From Chloroflexota bacterium (GTDB lineage Bacteria; Chloroflexota; Dormibacteria; Dormibacterales; Dormibacteraceae): DNA of 64,000 nucleotides. The position numbers and the translations under genes were made by a program. The stretch lies in assembly GCA_005882115.1 (NCBI GenBank), contig VBEG01000039.1, positions 1 through 64,000 on the forward strand, written 5' to 3'. This document shows, in pieces, positions 20,587 through 28,261 of this stretch (the stretch's first letter is position 1; every line of letters begins with the position of its first letter). The notes beneath the pieces were generated by a model. The model searched no databases. It was not told the origin of the DNA and saw only the letters and a program-made list of their open reading frames with translations.

Positions 20587-22875
20587 TTAATGCCTCGCGA
20601 CCCAGCCGGCGATCTGGGCCCGGGAGTTGAAGCCGAGCTTGTTCAGGATGCTGCGGACGTGGCTGTCCACGGTGCGCTCGGAAATGAACAGGCGTGCCCC
20701 GATCTGCTTGTTGCTCAGGCCTTCGGCGATCAGCCGAGCCACGTCGGCCTCCCGTCGCCCGAGCCCGCCAAGGGCGCCGTCGCCGGAGCGGCCGGGAGCC
20801 GCGGCAGCCTGGCCTGGCTCGCCCAGCGCCAGTGCGATCGCCGCCTCCCGGTCCATCCGCTTACCGGCGCCGAACTCCGCGTCGAACCTCGCCTGACCCA
20901 GCAGGGCGATCGCGGTCTCCTCGGTCTGGGCGATCAGCGGGGCCAGCGGCGCCATCACTGCCGCGCCCGCTCCCAGGCGTGTCGACTCTGCCGCCCCCAG
21001 CAGCTGGGCCGCCAACCGCCCGTGGCGAGCTAAGGCCGCGTAGTAGCCGAACGCGGCCATCAAATAGGACTGAACGAGCCGGTCGTCGATCCGCCGCGCG
21101 ATCTGCAGAGCCTCCGTGTAGAGCGGCCGGGATCCGTCTGCGTCGCCCACGTTCAACACCGCGAAAGCCAGCTCCATCAGCATGATCTCGAGCACGTAGA
21201 GGTCGCCGGCCTCCCGGCTCAGCCGCACGCCCTCCGTGGACGCCTCTCGGACCACGGCAAGTTCGCCCGTGAACATCCCATTCAAAGCTCGTGTCTGGAG
21301 GACCGCCGTCGTGGCGGCCAGGTCGTTGGCGCCCGCCAGCGCCGTCAGCGCCTCCTCATGCAGCGCGTCCGCGGCGCTGCGGTCGCCCGCCAACATCGCC
21401 GCGATCGACCCCATCGCCTGCGCCTGCGTCAGAAGCGCCAGATCACCCAGCTCGGTGGCGGCAGCCGCGGCGCGCGCCAGCCACGGTCGAGCCGACGGCG
21501 GGTCGTTCTGCAGCACGGCCAGGAAGCCGCGCAGGAAGCAGGCCCAGGCGAGCCCCTCCGGGTTGCCCTTGCCCGGCGCGAGCATCTCCTCCAGCCACCG
21601 CACGCCCTCGGTGGTCGCGCGTGTGATCCAGAACCAGCCAAGCGACGCGACCAGGTCGACGCCGCGCGCAAAGTCGCCGCGGGTCACACAGTGCCGGAGG
21701 ATGGCGCGGACGTTGTCGATTTCGAGCTCCATCCACCCGAGCCACTCGGCCAGGCGATACCGGCCTGCAGGCCCGGTCGCACCGCACTTGAGCACGTAGT
21801 ACTCCGTGGCGCGTTCCCCGAGGGTCTCGTCCTCGCTGGCCTCCCTCAGCTTGAGGGCGGCGTACTCACGCATTGTCTCGTGCAGGCGATAGCAGGCCTG
21901 GCCGCGTGCGTCCTCCTTGATCACGAGCGACCTGTCGACCAACGACGAAAGCGAATCGAGCACCGATGCGGCGGGCAGTTGGTCAGAAGCACAGATGCCC
22001 TCGACGTCCTCCAGCGTGAATCGTCCCGCGAACACGCAAAGCCTTCGCAGCAGCGTCCGCTCGGAGGCCGACAGGAGATCGTGGCTCCATTCGATGGTGG
22101 TCTGCAGCGTCTGATGCCGGGGCAGCGCGGCGCGGCCACCGCCCACCAGGAGGCTGAACCTGTCGCTCAGGCGCTCGAGGATCTGCTCCACCGAAAGCGC
22201 TCGAGTCCGAACTGCCGCCAGCTCGATCGCCAGCGGCAGGCCATCCAGCCGCCGGCACACGTCGGCGACCGACGACTGATTCGACGCGGTCAGCTCGAAG
22301 GTCCCCGACGCCGCCGCTGCCCGCTCGACGAAGAGCATCACCGCTTCGTTCTGCCCCAGCCTGTCGCCATCTGCGGTGGGCAGCTCCAGAGGGGGGATGG
22401 GGACGAGGTGCTCCCCCGGCACGTCAAGCGGTTCGCGGCTGGTGGCGATCACCCGCAGGCCCGGCGCGGCACGAACCGCCTCGTTGACCAGCTCGGAGAC
22501 CCCCTCGAGCAGGTGCTCGCAGTTGTCCAGCACCAGAAGCAGCTCCTTGTCCGCGAGGTAAGACCGGAGCAGGGCGAGCGGTTCGGTCGCTGCCTGGTCG
22601 CGCAGGTCCAGCGCGGCCATCACGGCGTTGCCCACCAGCGCCGAGTCCCGGACCTCCGCCAGCTCGACCAGCCATGCGCCGTTCCGGAACCCGCGCGCCA
22701 GGTTGGTCGCGGCCCGGATCGCGAGCCGGGTCTTGCCCACGCCGCCCGGTCCCACCAGGCTCACCACCCGCGCCGACGCCAGCTTCTTGCGCAGCTCGGC
22801 CAGCTCGCGGCGGCGGCCGATGAAGCTCGTGGCTTCCGCGGGTAGGTTCCCCAGACGGCGGGCGGGCTTGGCCAT
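20587..22875 (-). CDS. LuxR-family regulator with AfsR/LAL-type NTPase domain
   Basis: A 762-residue multidomain regulator. Near the N-terminus is a STAND-type NTPase with SFIGRRRELAEL, Walker A VGPGGVGKTRLA, Walker B LLLVLDNCEHLL and SREPLDVPGE. The middle is helical TPR-like. The C-terminus is a LuxR DNA-binding helix-turn-helix (LGRREADVARLIAEGLSNKQ, FISERTVDSHVRSILNKLG). It probably acts as a ligand-gated transcription switch for nearby or distant genes. I chose ATG 22875 (MAKPARRLGNLP); the frame is open to 22920. It opens the second accessory segment. Confidence 0.88.
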   Translation of the reverse strand: MAKPARRLGNLPAEATSFIGRRRELAELRKKLASARVVSLVGPGGVGKTRLAIRAATNLARGFRNGAWLVELAEVRDSALVGNAVMAALDLRDQAATEPLALLRSYLADKELLLVLDNCEHLLEGVSELVNEAVRAAPGLRVIATSREPLDVPGEHLVPIPPLELPTADGDRLGQNEAVMLFVERAAAASGTFELTASNQSSVADVCRRLDGLPLAIELAAVRTRALSVEQILERLSDRFSLLVGGGRAALPRHQTLQTTIEWSHDLLSASERTLLRRLCVFAGRFTLEDVEGICASDQLPAASVLDSLSSLVDRSLVIKEDARGQACYRLHETMREYAALKLREASEDETLGERATEYYVLKCGATGPAGRYRLAEWLGWMELEIDNVRAILRHCVTRGDFARGVDLVASLGWFWITRATTEGVRWLEEMLAPGKGNPEGLAWACFLRGFLAVLQNDPPSARPWLARAAAAATELGDLALLTQAQAMGSIAAMLAGDRSAADALHEEALTALAGANDLAATTAVLQTRALNGMFTGELAVVREASTEGVRLSREAGDLYVLEIMLMELAFAVLNVGDADGSRPLYTEALQIARRIDDRLVQSYLMAAFGYYAALARHGRLAAQLLGAAESTRLGAGAAVMAPLAPLIAQTEETAIALLGQARFDAEFGAGKRMDREAAIALALGEPGQAAAAPGRSGDGALGGLGRREADVARLIAEGLSNKQIGARLFISERTVDSHVRSILNKLGFNSRAQIAGWVARH

Positions 22876-22958
22876 CGTGAGACGGCAAGTTACTACCGAG
22901 TCAAGAATCGGTGATTCCACCGATTCCCAGGGCCGCGCGACTGCGTAGCTTGGCTGAC

Positions 22959-23174
22959 GTGACCGGGGTGCCTCAGTTGAGAAAAGTGGAGGTCAGCTTC
23001 GTCGGCGCGCCGCCCGCGCATCAGATCGCGCGTGCGTCGGGCGTAAGCAGGGTCGAGACCAATGGCCGGTTCCTCCGCTGCGTCGTGTACGGGAGCTTTC
23101 AGCCGTTCCTCGAGGCGTTGCACGGTCACGAGGTGGTCAGCCTCGAATCAACCGATCTCATCCAGGAGGGGTGA
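22959..23174 (+). pseudogene. C-terminal remnant of an ABC transporter ATP-binding protein
   Basis: A 70-codon frame from GTG 22959. It reads LRKVEVSFVGAPPAHQIARA, SGVSRVETNGRFLRCVVYGS and FQPFLEALHGHEVVSLEST. This resembles the accessory domain that follows the ATPase core in ABC-2 type exporters, where a DLEEIFL-like end is expected. The ATPase core (Walker motifs) is absent, and the reading ends early after DLIQEG. It may still be translated, as it directly precedes the DUF4389 gene, but it looks like a truncated leftover from transfer or deletion. Confidence 0.55.
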
Positions 23175-23178
23175 ACAA

Positions 23179-23793
23179 ATGGTCAGCAGCTATCCGGTCC
23201 AGTTCGACGTCGACTTTCCCGCCCGCCCGCTCAGCCGGCTGACGACGGCCTTCCGGCTGCTCGCCGCGATCCCCGTCGTCATTTTGCTCACCATGCTGTC
23301 CGGCGAGACCTTTCAGGACGGCCACAACCAGAGGGCAGTTGTCATCGGCGGCGCTGCCGTGTTCGTGCCCCTCGTCCTGATGCTCGTCTTCCGCCAGAAG
23401 TACCCGCGGTGGTGGTTCGACTGGAACCTCAACCTGCTCCGGTTCTCCAACCGGGTCACCGCCTACATGGCGCTGCTCGACGACCGCTACCCGTCGACCG
23501 ACGACGAGCAGTCCGTGCACCTCGACTTCGCGTATCCCGACGCCAAGCAGCTCAACCGCTGGCTGCCCCTGGTCAAGTGGCTGCTCGCCATCCCGCACTA
23601 CGTTGTGCTGTTCTTCCTGTGGATCGGCGCCGCCTTCGCGATCATCGCCGCCTGGTTCGCCATCCTCTTCACCGGCACCTATCCAAAGGGGCTCTTCCGC
23701 TACGTCGTCGGGGTGCTGCGCTGGAACAACCGGGTGACCGCCTACGCCTTCACCCTCGTGACCGACAAGTACCCACCGTTCAGCCTGAGCTGA
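23179..23793 (+). CDS. DUF4389 membrane protein
   Basis: A 204-residue integral membrane protein. It starts YPVQFDVDFPARPLSRLTT, the usual opening of DUF4389 proteins. It contains four hydrophobic segments, and twice repeats the core LLRFSNRVTAYMALLDDRYP / VLRWNNRVTAYAFTLVTDKYP. ATG 23179 is preceded by AGGAGGGG, a strong ribosome site, so the longer open frame upstream was not used. Function of the family is unknown. It is followed after five bases by a dehydrogenase gene and is probably cotranscribed with it. Confidence 0.85.
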   Translation: MVSSYPVQFDVDFPARPLSRLTTAFRLLAAIPVVILLTMLSGETFQDGHNQRAVVIGGAAVFVPLVLMLVFRQKYPRWWFDWNLNLLRFSNRVTAYMALLDDRYPSTDDEQSVHLDFAYPDAKQLNRWLPLVKWLLAIPHYVVLFFLWIGAAFAIIAAWFAILFTGTYPKGLFRYVVGVLRWNNRVTAYAFTLVTDKYPPFSLS

Positions 23794-23798
23794 CGCCG

Positions 23799-24818
23799 AT
23801 GAAAGCGATCGTCTGCGAAAAACGCGGCACGATGAAGCTCGAAGAGATCGAGCAGCCTGCGGTGCCCGACGACGGCGTGCTCGTGCGCGTGCACGCGTCG
23901 TCGGTGAACCCGGTCGATCTGTTTCCCCTATCAGTCGCGGGACGCCTGATGCGAAAGCTGGCCCGTAAGCCAACGCGTGATGTGATGGGCACGGACTTCG
24001 CGGGGACCGTCCAGTCGGTGGGCAAGGACGTCACACGGTTCCGGCCCGGCGATGAGGTGTTCGGGGGCGAGCACGGGTCCTTCGCCGAATACATATGCCT
24101 GTCGGAGTCCGAAGCGCTGGCGCTCAAGCCGTCCAATGTGTCGTTCGAGCAGGCGGGCTGCGTGGCGGTCGCGGCGCTGACCGCGCTGCAGGCGATCCGG
24201 GACCACGGCCAGGTCAAGCCGGGCCAGAAGGTGTTGATCAACGGCGCTTCCGGAGGCGTGGGGACGTTTGCGGTGCAGATCGCGAGGGCGCTCGGTGCCG
24301 AGGTCACCGCGGTCTGCAGCCCGCGCAACGCAGACGCGGTCCGCTCGCTCGGCGCGCAGCGCGTGATCGACTACACGCGGGAGGACTTCACGCAGAGCGG
24401 AGAGCGTTACGACACGCTGATCGACATTGCAGGGAACCGCTCCCTGTCGGCGTGCAGGCGCGTCCTCCAACCCGGCGCAATCTTCGTCTTGGTGGGTGCG
24501 GCCGCGGTCCAGCACACGAGCGAGATGAAGGCTTTCGGTCATTTCATCGGCACACGCCTGCGCTCGATTCGCGGCACGCAGAAATCGGTGTTCTTCATCG
24601 CCAAGCTGACACAAAAGGACATTGAGGCCATCGCGGAACTCATGGCGGCCGGTAAGGTGACGACCGCCATCGACAGGCGGTACATGCTCGACCAGCTCGC
24701 CGAAGCGTTCGCCTACTTCAACGAGGGTCATGCGAGGGGAAAGATCGCGCTCGAGCCGGTGCGGCCTGAGCCCGCGAACGCAGCGGCCGGCGCGCCGCGG
24801 GAGCGAGCCACCGTGTGA
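23799..24818 (+). CDS. MDR-superfamily NAD(P)-dependent oxidoreductase, quinone-oxidoreductase-like
   Basis: A 339-residue medium-chain dehydrogenase/reductase. The GroES-like N-terminal domain reads VRVHASSVNPVDLFPL and DVMGTDFAGTVQSVG. The Rossmann domain has LINGASGGVGTFAVQIARAL. The zinc-ligand pattern of alcohol dehydrogenases is absent, so it is the zinc-free quinone oxidoreductase type acting on quinones or enones with NADPH. It lies five bases after the DUF4389 gene and is the last gene before the third tRNA-Thr fragment. Confidence 0.85.
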   Translation: MKAIVCEKRGTMKLEEIEQPAVPDDGVLVRVHASSVNPVDLFPLSVAGRLMRKLARKPTRDVMGTDFAGTVQSVGKDVTRFRPGDEVFGGEHGSFAEYICLSESEALALKPSNVSFEQAGCVAVAALTALQAIRDHGQVKPGQKVLINGASGGVGTFAVQIARALGAEVTAVCSPRNADAVRSLGAQRVIDYTREDFTQSGERYDTLIDIAGNRSLSACRRVLQPGAIFVLVGAAAVQHTSEMKAFGHFIGTRLRSIRGTQKSVFFIAKLTQKDIEAIAELMAAGKVTTAIDRRYMLDQLAEAFAYFNEGHARGKIALEPVRPEPANAAAGAPRERATV

Positions 24819-24968
24819 GCTGGCGTGTCATCCCCAAAGCTAGAGCGATCGCCATCAGTTGACGCCAATTTCACAGCAGATTGAGGAGAAATTCGCTCGC
24901 TGGAAGGAGACGGTGGTCTAGACAAGGATCATGTCAGGAAGATGTTCGCTCCGTCGAGCAGAAAGATT

Positions 24969-25013
24969 CTTGGTAAGGAAAGGCCCCCGGTTCGAATCCG
25001 GGCGTGGGCTCCA
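24969..25013 (+). repeat. Diverged copy of tRNA-Thr 3' half (older att-like scar)
   Basis: CTTGGTAAGGAAAGGCCCCC, then GGTTCGAATCCGGGCGTGGG and CTCCA, match the tRNA-Thr 3' half with one lost A and one T-to-C change. The T arm and CCA end are intact. No 5' tRNA half is present. The surrounding 24819-25054 has no gene. Confidence 0.85.
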
Positions 25014-25054
25014 TATGCCTTAACCCGGTCGATCCCGCCAACGACGACCACAGA

Positions 25055-25972
25055 ATGTGTCGACGGCGGATGAGAAACCGATTGCGAGCCTTTCGAAAAC
25101 GACGCATTGCGTACGCGTTGGTGGCACTGGTGGTGCTTTGGGCCGTTGGTCTCTATGTCGTTCCAATACTGCCTTTCGTGCCGCGGTCGGTCGCGGATCT
25201 CAAATTCAGCGTCATCGACAATGTCGGCGAACCCCTCGTCTGTACTGGTTGGGGCATGCCGAACCCACGCTCTAACCCGTACGGGGAGTATCCGCACATC
25301 GTTTCTGATTTGCCAACCTACTCGGCGATCATCAGGCGCGAGCACTTACCGCCAACTCCCCTGAACGATGATCAAGTCGTCGCGGTATATCGGGACTGGT
25401 TGAAGCTCAACGCGGTACGACTGGAGAGGGATGGAGCCGTTTACCGCTTCGACATGTTCCCGGGCCCTACTCCGTCCGGAGCCTTGCGTAACGAGCTTGT
25501 CGGCAAAGTCGATTTGCTGGGTCATGTCTATGAGGTTCATCAAGGTCCGGGACTGGGTGCGTGTCCAATCTGCCTCGCGGCCGACTCGCTCATCTCCACG
25601 CCAACCGGTCCTGTTTTCGTCTCCAAGATTGCAGTGGGAATGCAAGTGTGGTCGGCTTCGCACGACGGCCGGCCAATCGTCGCGGTTGTCCTGAAGATGA
25701 CGAGTCGGCTGGATGCGCCAGGCAGCGAGATGATTCATGTCTTCCTGGCCGACGGTCGCCAGCTCACTGCGTCCGCACCACACGAGATCGCCGACGGCCG
25801 ATCCCTCGGAAGCCTGACAGTCAGTGATCAGATCGACGGAGTCACGATCACCGCTCTCGAGGTGGTTGGGGCCTCATCCGGGCACACGTACGATCTGCTG
25901 CCTTCCGGGGAGACAGGTGAGTACTGGGCGAACGGAATATTGATGCGCAGCACGCTCAAGCCCGATTCATAG
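25055..25972 (+). CDS. Membrane-anchored Hint-domain protein
   Basis: A 305-residue protein. A basic N-terminus (RRRMRNRLRAFRKRR) and one membrane helix (ALVALVVLWAVGLYVVPI) precede an exported region. The C-terminal 130 residues form a Hint (Hedgehog/intein) fold: ACPICLAADSLISTPTGPVF at its start, TASAPHEIADGR in the middle and HTYDLLPSGETGEYWANGIL at its end. Inteins end in His-Asn, which is lacking, so splicing is unlikely; Cys-dependent autocleavage would be the family activity to consider. The host part is unrecognised. ATG 25055 was chosen; 25070 is an alternative. It follows the last tRNA scar. Confidence 0.7.
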   Translation: MCRRRMRNRLRAFRKRRIAYALVALVVLWAVGLYVVPILPFVPRSVADLKFSVIDNVGEPLVCTGWGMPNPRSNPYGEYPHIVSDLPTYSAIIRREHLPPTPLNDDQVVAVYRDWLKLNAVRLERDGAVYRFDMFPGPTPSGALRNELVGKVDLLGHVYEVHQGPGLGACPICLAADSLISTPTGPVFVSKIAVGMQVWSASHDGRPIVAVVLKMTSRLDAPGSEMIHVFLADGRQLTASAPHEIADGRSLGSLTVSDQIDGVTITALEVVGASSGHTYDLLPSGETGEYWANGILMRSTLKPDS

Positions 25973-26010
25973 GAAGCGTCGGAATTCGGTGGTGTTCTTG
26001 CAGTTTCCGC

Positions 26011-26122
26011 CTGCTTGCCGAGCGCCAAAACGCGCCAATCCCATGAACCGGGACTAAGAACCTGGTGAAAACCGATAGCGGGGTGCCGCGAGTCAAAGAC
26101 TGCTGAGCCGCGTTTTCTCTCT
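26011..26122 (+). ncRNA. Possible structured leader (GEMM/c-di-GMP-I-like elements)
   Basis: This gene-free leader before the glycosyltransferase contains CCC-loop-GGGACTAAG (26040-26057), then CCGATAGCGGGGTGCCG (26072-26088), and a small hairpin AGTC-AAA-GACT (26091-26101). CUAAG followed by a UAGCGGGGU hairpin is reminiscent of the class I cyclic-di-GMP riboswitch. However, the 5' GCAAACC / ACGCAAAG elements are only weakly matched. I regard it as a candidate only. Confidence 0.2.
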
Positions 26123-26581
26123 GTGCTGCTGCACGCGGCTTTGTTTTTCGGCGTTCTGAGCGCGGTGACCACGCTTGGCGCCTTTGTGCCGGGGGCCGTC
26201 CGTGCCCGCGTGTGGGTGGGCTTGCCCCTGGGACTGGCCCTGATCTCGTTGGTGGCATGGAACGCCACCATCCTCAGCCGGGAGCGTGACGTCGAGCTTG
26301 GGCTCGCGCTCGGCGCGTTCCTGGTAGCTCTTGCTTTGCGCTTGGCGATGCGACGCTGGAGCTGGCTGGGCGCGCAGCTCTTCGCCGCCGCCACGCTGGC
26401 GTCATCACCTCCACGCTCTTGCTGGTGCTCGAGGTTGCGGCCCTCACGCTTTCTCTCTCCTACCTGTTCGAGATCGTGGACACGACAAGCCGGACTTCGG
26501 ATCGCCCGCATCCGGTCGACTCGAATTACCGGCCGAGGGTTGCCATCCAGGTCCCGGCTTACAACGAACCGCTCGAGGTGA
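26123..26581 (+). pseudogene. Membrane N-terminal part of the glycosyltransferase, out of frame
   Basis: From GTG 26123 the first 95 residues form three membrane helices (LLHAALFFGVLSAVTTLGA, VGLPLGLALISLVAWNATI, LGLALGAFLVALALRLA). After about 26400 this frame becomes Arg/Ser-rich and unlike protein, while the neighbouring frame continues with another helix (ITSTLLLVLEVAALTLSLS) into the glycosyltransferase at 26419. The simplest reading is one original gene of about 680 residues, broken by a single-base change or a sequencing error between about 26390 and 26418. Two overlapping genes are less likely. Confidence 0.5.
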
Positions 26582-28161
26582 TGACCGAAACTCTCAACGC
26601 GCTCGCGCAGCTCGACTATCCGGACCTGATCATTCAGGTGGTCGACAACAACACGCCTGATCGCGAAAACTGGACCGCCCTACAGAAACGCTGCGAGGAG
26701 CTGGGCCCTCGATTTCAGTTCATGCACCTGGAGAACTGGCCGGGCTTCAAGGCCGGGGCGCTGAACGAGGCGACGCGCCGGTTGCCGAAAGAGGTCGAGA
26801 TCGTCGGTGTCGTCGATTCGGATTACGTGGTCAGGCCGGATTGGCTTCGGGCAGTGATCGGACACTTCGCCGACTCCAAAGTGGCCTTCGTCCAGACGCC
26901 GCAGAACTATCGCGACTGGACCGACGACCAGTATCTGCGCGGTCTTTATTACAGCTACCGCTACTTCTTCGAGATCACCATGCCATCCCGCGCGCACCGC
27001 AACGCGATCATCTTCGCGGGCACGATGGGCCTCATCCGGCGCAGCGCGTTGGAGGAGATCGGCGGATGGAATACCGATGTTGTCACCGAAGATGCGGAGG
27101 CCAGCCTGCGCATGCTGGCGCGTGGCCATATCGGCATCTACGTGCCTCGTGCCTACGGTGAGGGGCTCATGCCGCTCAGCTTCGACGGCCTCAAGAAACA
27201 ACGTTTCCGCTGGGCATTGGGTGGAGTCCAGATCTTGCGGTTGCATTGGCGCCGCTTGCTGCTACCAGGTCGCGGCGAGCGGCTGACGGTCGCACAACGC
27301 ATTCACTACCTCCTCGGCAACGTCCAGTGGTTTGGCGATGTCCTGATGTTCTGCTTCACCGTCTTGCTTCTCCTGACGGCGCTCTCCACGGCCATGCATC
27401 ACCAATTGCCGATACGTCAGCTGACCGGCGTTGCGCTTGGGCTGCCGATCGCGTTTCTCGCCAGCGGGCTGCTGAGAGCCGTATGGGCGATGAAGCTCAC
27501 GACGCGGTGCACCTGGCGCGATGCGATCGCCGGTCTCCAGGTCTGGTTCGCGTTGAGCTGGGTAGTGACGGTCGCCTGTCTGCGAGGCCTGGTGCGTTTT
27601 CACACCACGTTCCTCCGCACGCCGAAGTTGAAGGAAGGCGAGGCCTCGATCATCAAGGCTCTTCGGGCTGCTCAGGTGGAGACGTTGCTGGCCTGCGTCG
27701 GGTTGGCTGCAGCGATCGTGACGCTCGTCCGCGCTCCCTCGCTGCCCACGATCGCGCTCGCCACCTTGCTCGCGTTCCAGGCGGCCATCTACGCAAACGC
27801 GCCGTGGGCCGGCGCCTCGGCCGAAGGCATCCACCTCACTCCTCTGCGTCGCGCCTACAGGGCATCGGCGCAAAGCACCGGCGTGCGGCCGGGATCTGGC
27901 GCTGAGACGCTGGCCGTGCCGGTGGCGCTCGCCCTGGTCGCTTTGGTGCTGATGGTGTTCCTCTCGATCGCCGCCCCGCCACCGCCGCCCGAACCCGGAT
28001 CGTCCGGCCAGGCCGCGCCGGTCACCTCGCCGCATGGAACGCCGTCGGCTTCACCTTCGCCCTCTCCTTCTCCTTCGCCTTCGCCTTCGTCGTCCTCTTT
28101 ACCGTCGGCGTCGCCGCCTGCCTCGGCCTCGCCGAGCGGATCTCCGCCACCCGGTCCGTAA
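26419..28161 (+). CDS. GT2-family membrane glycosyltransferase
   Basis: A 580-residue processive-type glycosyltransferase family 2 enzyme. The GT-A domain reads RVAIQVPAYNEPLEVM, VVDNNT, GVVDSDYVVRPDW, VVTEDAEASLRM and the acceptor motif KKQRFRWALGG, matching D,D,D,QxxRW of cellulose-synthase-like enzymes. Four to six membrane helices follow, then a Pro/Ser-rich tail (from about residue 535) ending SPPPGP. It probably polymerises or exports a surface polysaccharide. The start at 26419 lies in mid-helix, and the preceding frame supplies the missing N-terminal helices. Confidence 0.85.
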   Translation: MLVLEVAALTLSLSYLFEIVDTTSRTSDRPHPVDSNYRPRVAIQVPAYNEPLEVMTETLNALAQLDYPDLIIQVVDNNTPDRENWTALQKRCEELGPRFQFMHLENWPGFKAGALNEATRRLPKEVEIVGVVDSDYVVRPDWLRAVIGHFADSKVAFVQTPQNYRDWTDDQYLRGLYYSYRYFFEITMPSRAHRNAIIFAGTMGLIRRSALEEIGGWNTDVVTEDAEASLRMLARGHIGIYVPRAYGEGLMPLSFDGLKKQRFRWALGGVQILRLHWRRLLLPGRGERLTVAQRIHYLLGNVQWFGDVLMFCFTVLLLLTALSTAMHHQLPIRQLTGVALGLPIAFLASGLLRAVWAMKLTTRCTWRDAIAGLQVWFALSWVVTVACLRGLVRFHTTFLRTPKLKEGEASIIKALRAAQVETLLACVGLAAAIVTLVRAPSLPTIALATLLAFQAAIYANAPWAGASAEGIHLTPLRRAYRASAQSTGVRPGSGAETLAVPVALALVALVLMVFLSIAAPPPPPEPGSSGQAAPVTSPHGTPSASPSPSPSPSPSPSSSSLPSASPPASASPSGSPPPGP

Positions 28162-28261
28162 GGCCGGCTGGGAGATCGGCGGCTCATCGCCGTCGTACTT
28201 GGAGCTAGCCACTTTTCCGCAGCCGGTGTAGCCTTACTGAGACTTGCAAGAGCGCTCGGAC

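Noticed and set aside
18073-25013. Search for integrase, transposase or toxin-antitoxin genes inside the tRNA-bounded segments
   Set aside because: No tyrosine or serine recombinase motif and no small toxin/antitoxin pair was seen, so mobility is inferred only from the tRNA duplications.
24929-25345. A minus-strand frame with GAHARIRTGGLSLP
   Set aside because: Also an antisense reading of a tRNA 3' fragment overlapping the Hint-protein gene.
25560-25972. An intein
   Set aside because: No terminal His-Asn plus Cys/Ser/Thr junction and no C-extein; the Hint domain lies at the protein end.
28050-28160. A DNA tandem repeat (TCGCCTTCGCCTTC-like)
   Set aside because: It is the coding sequence of a Pro/Ser-rich protein tail of the glycosyltransferase, not an array.
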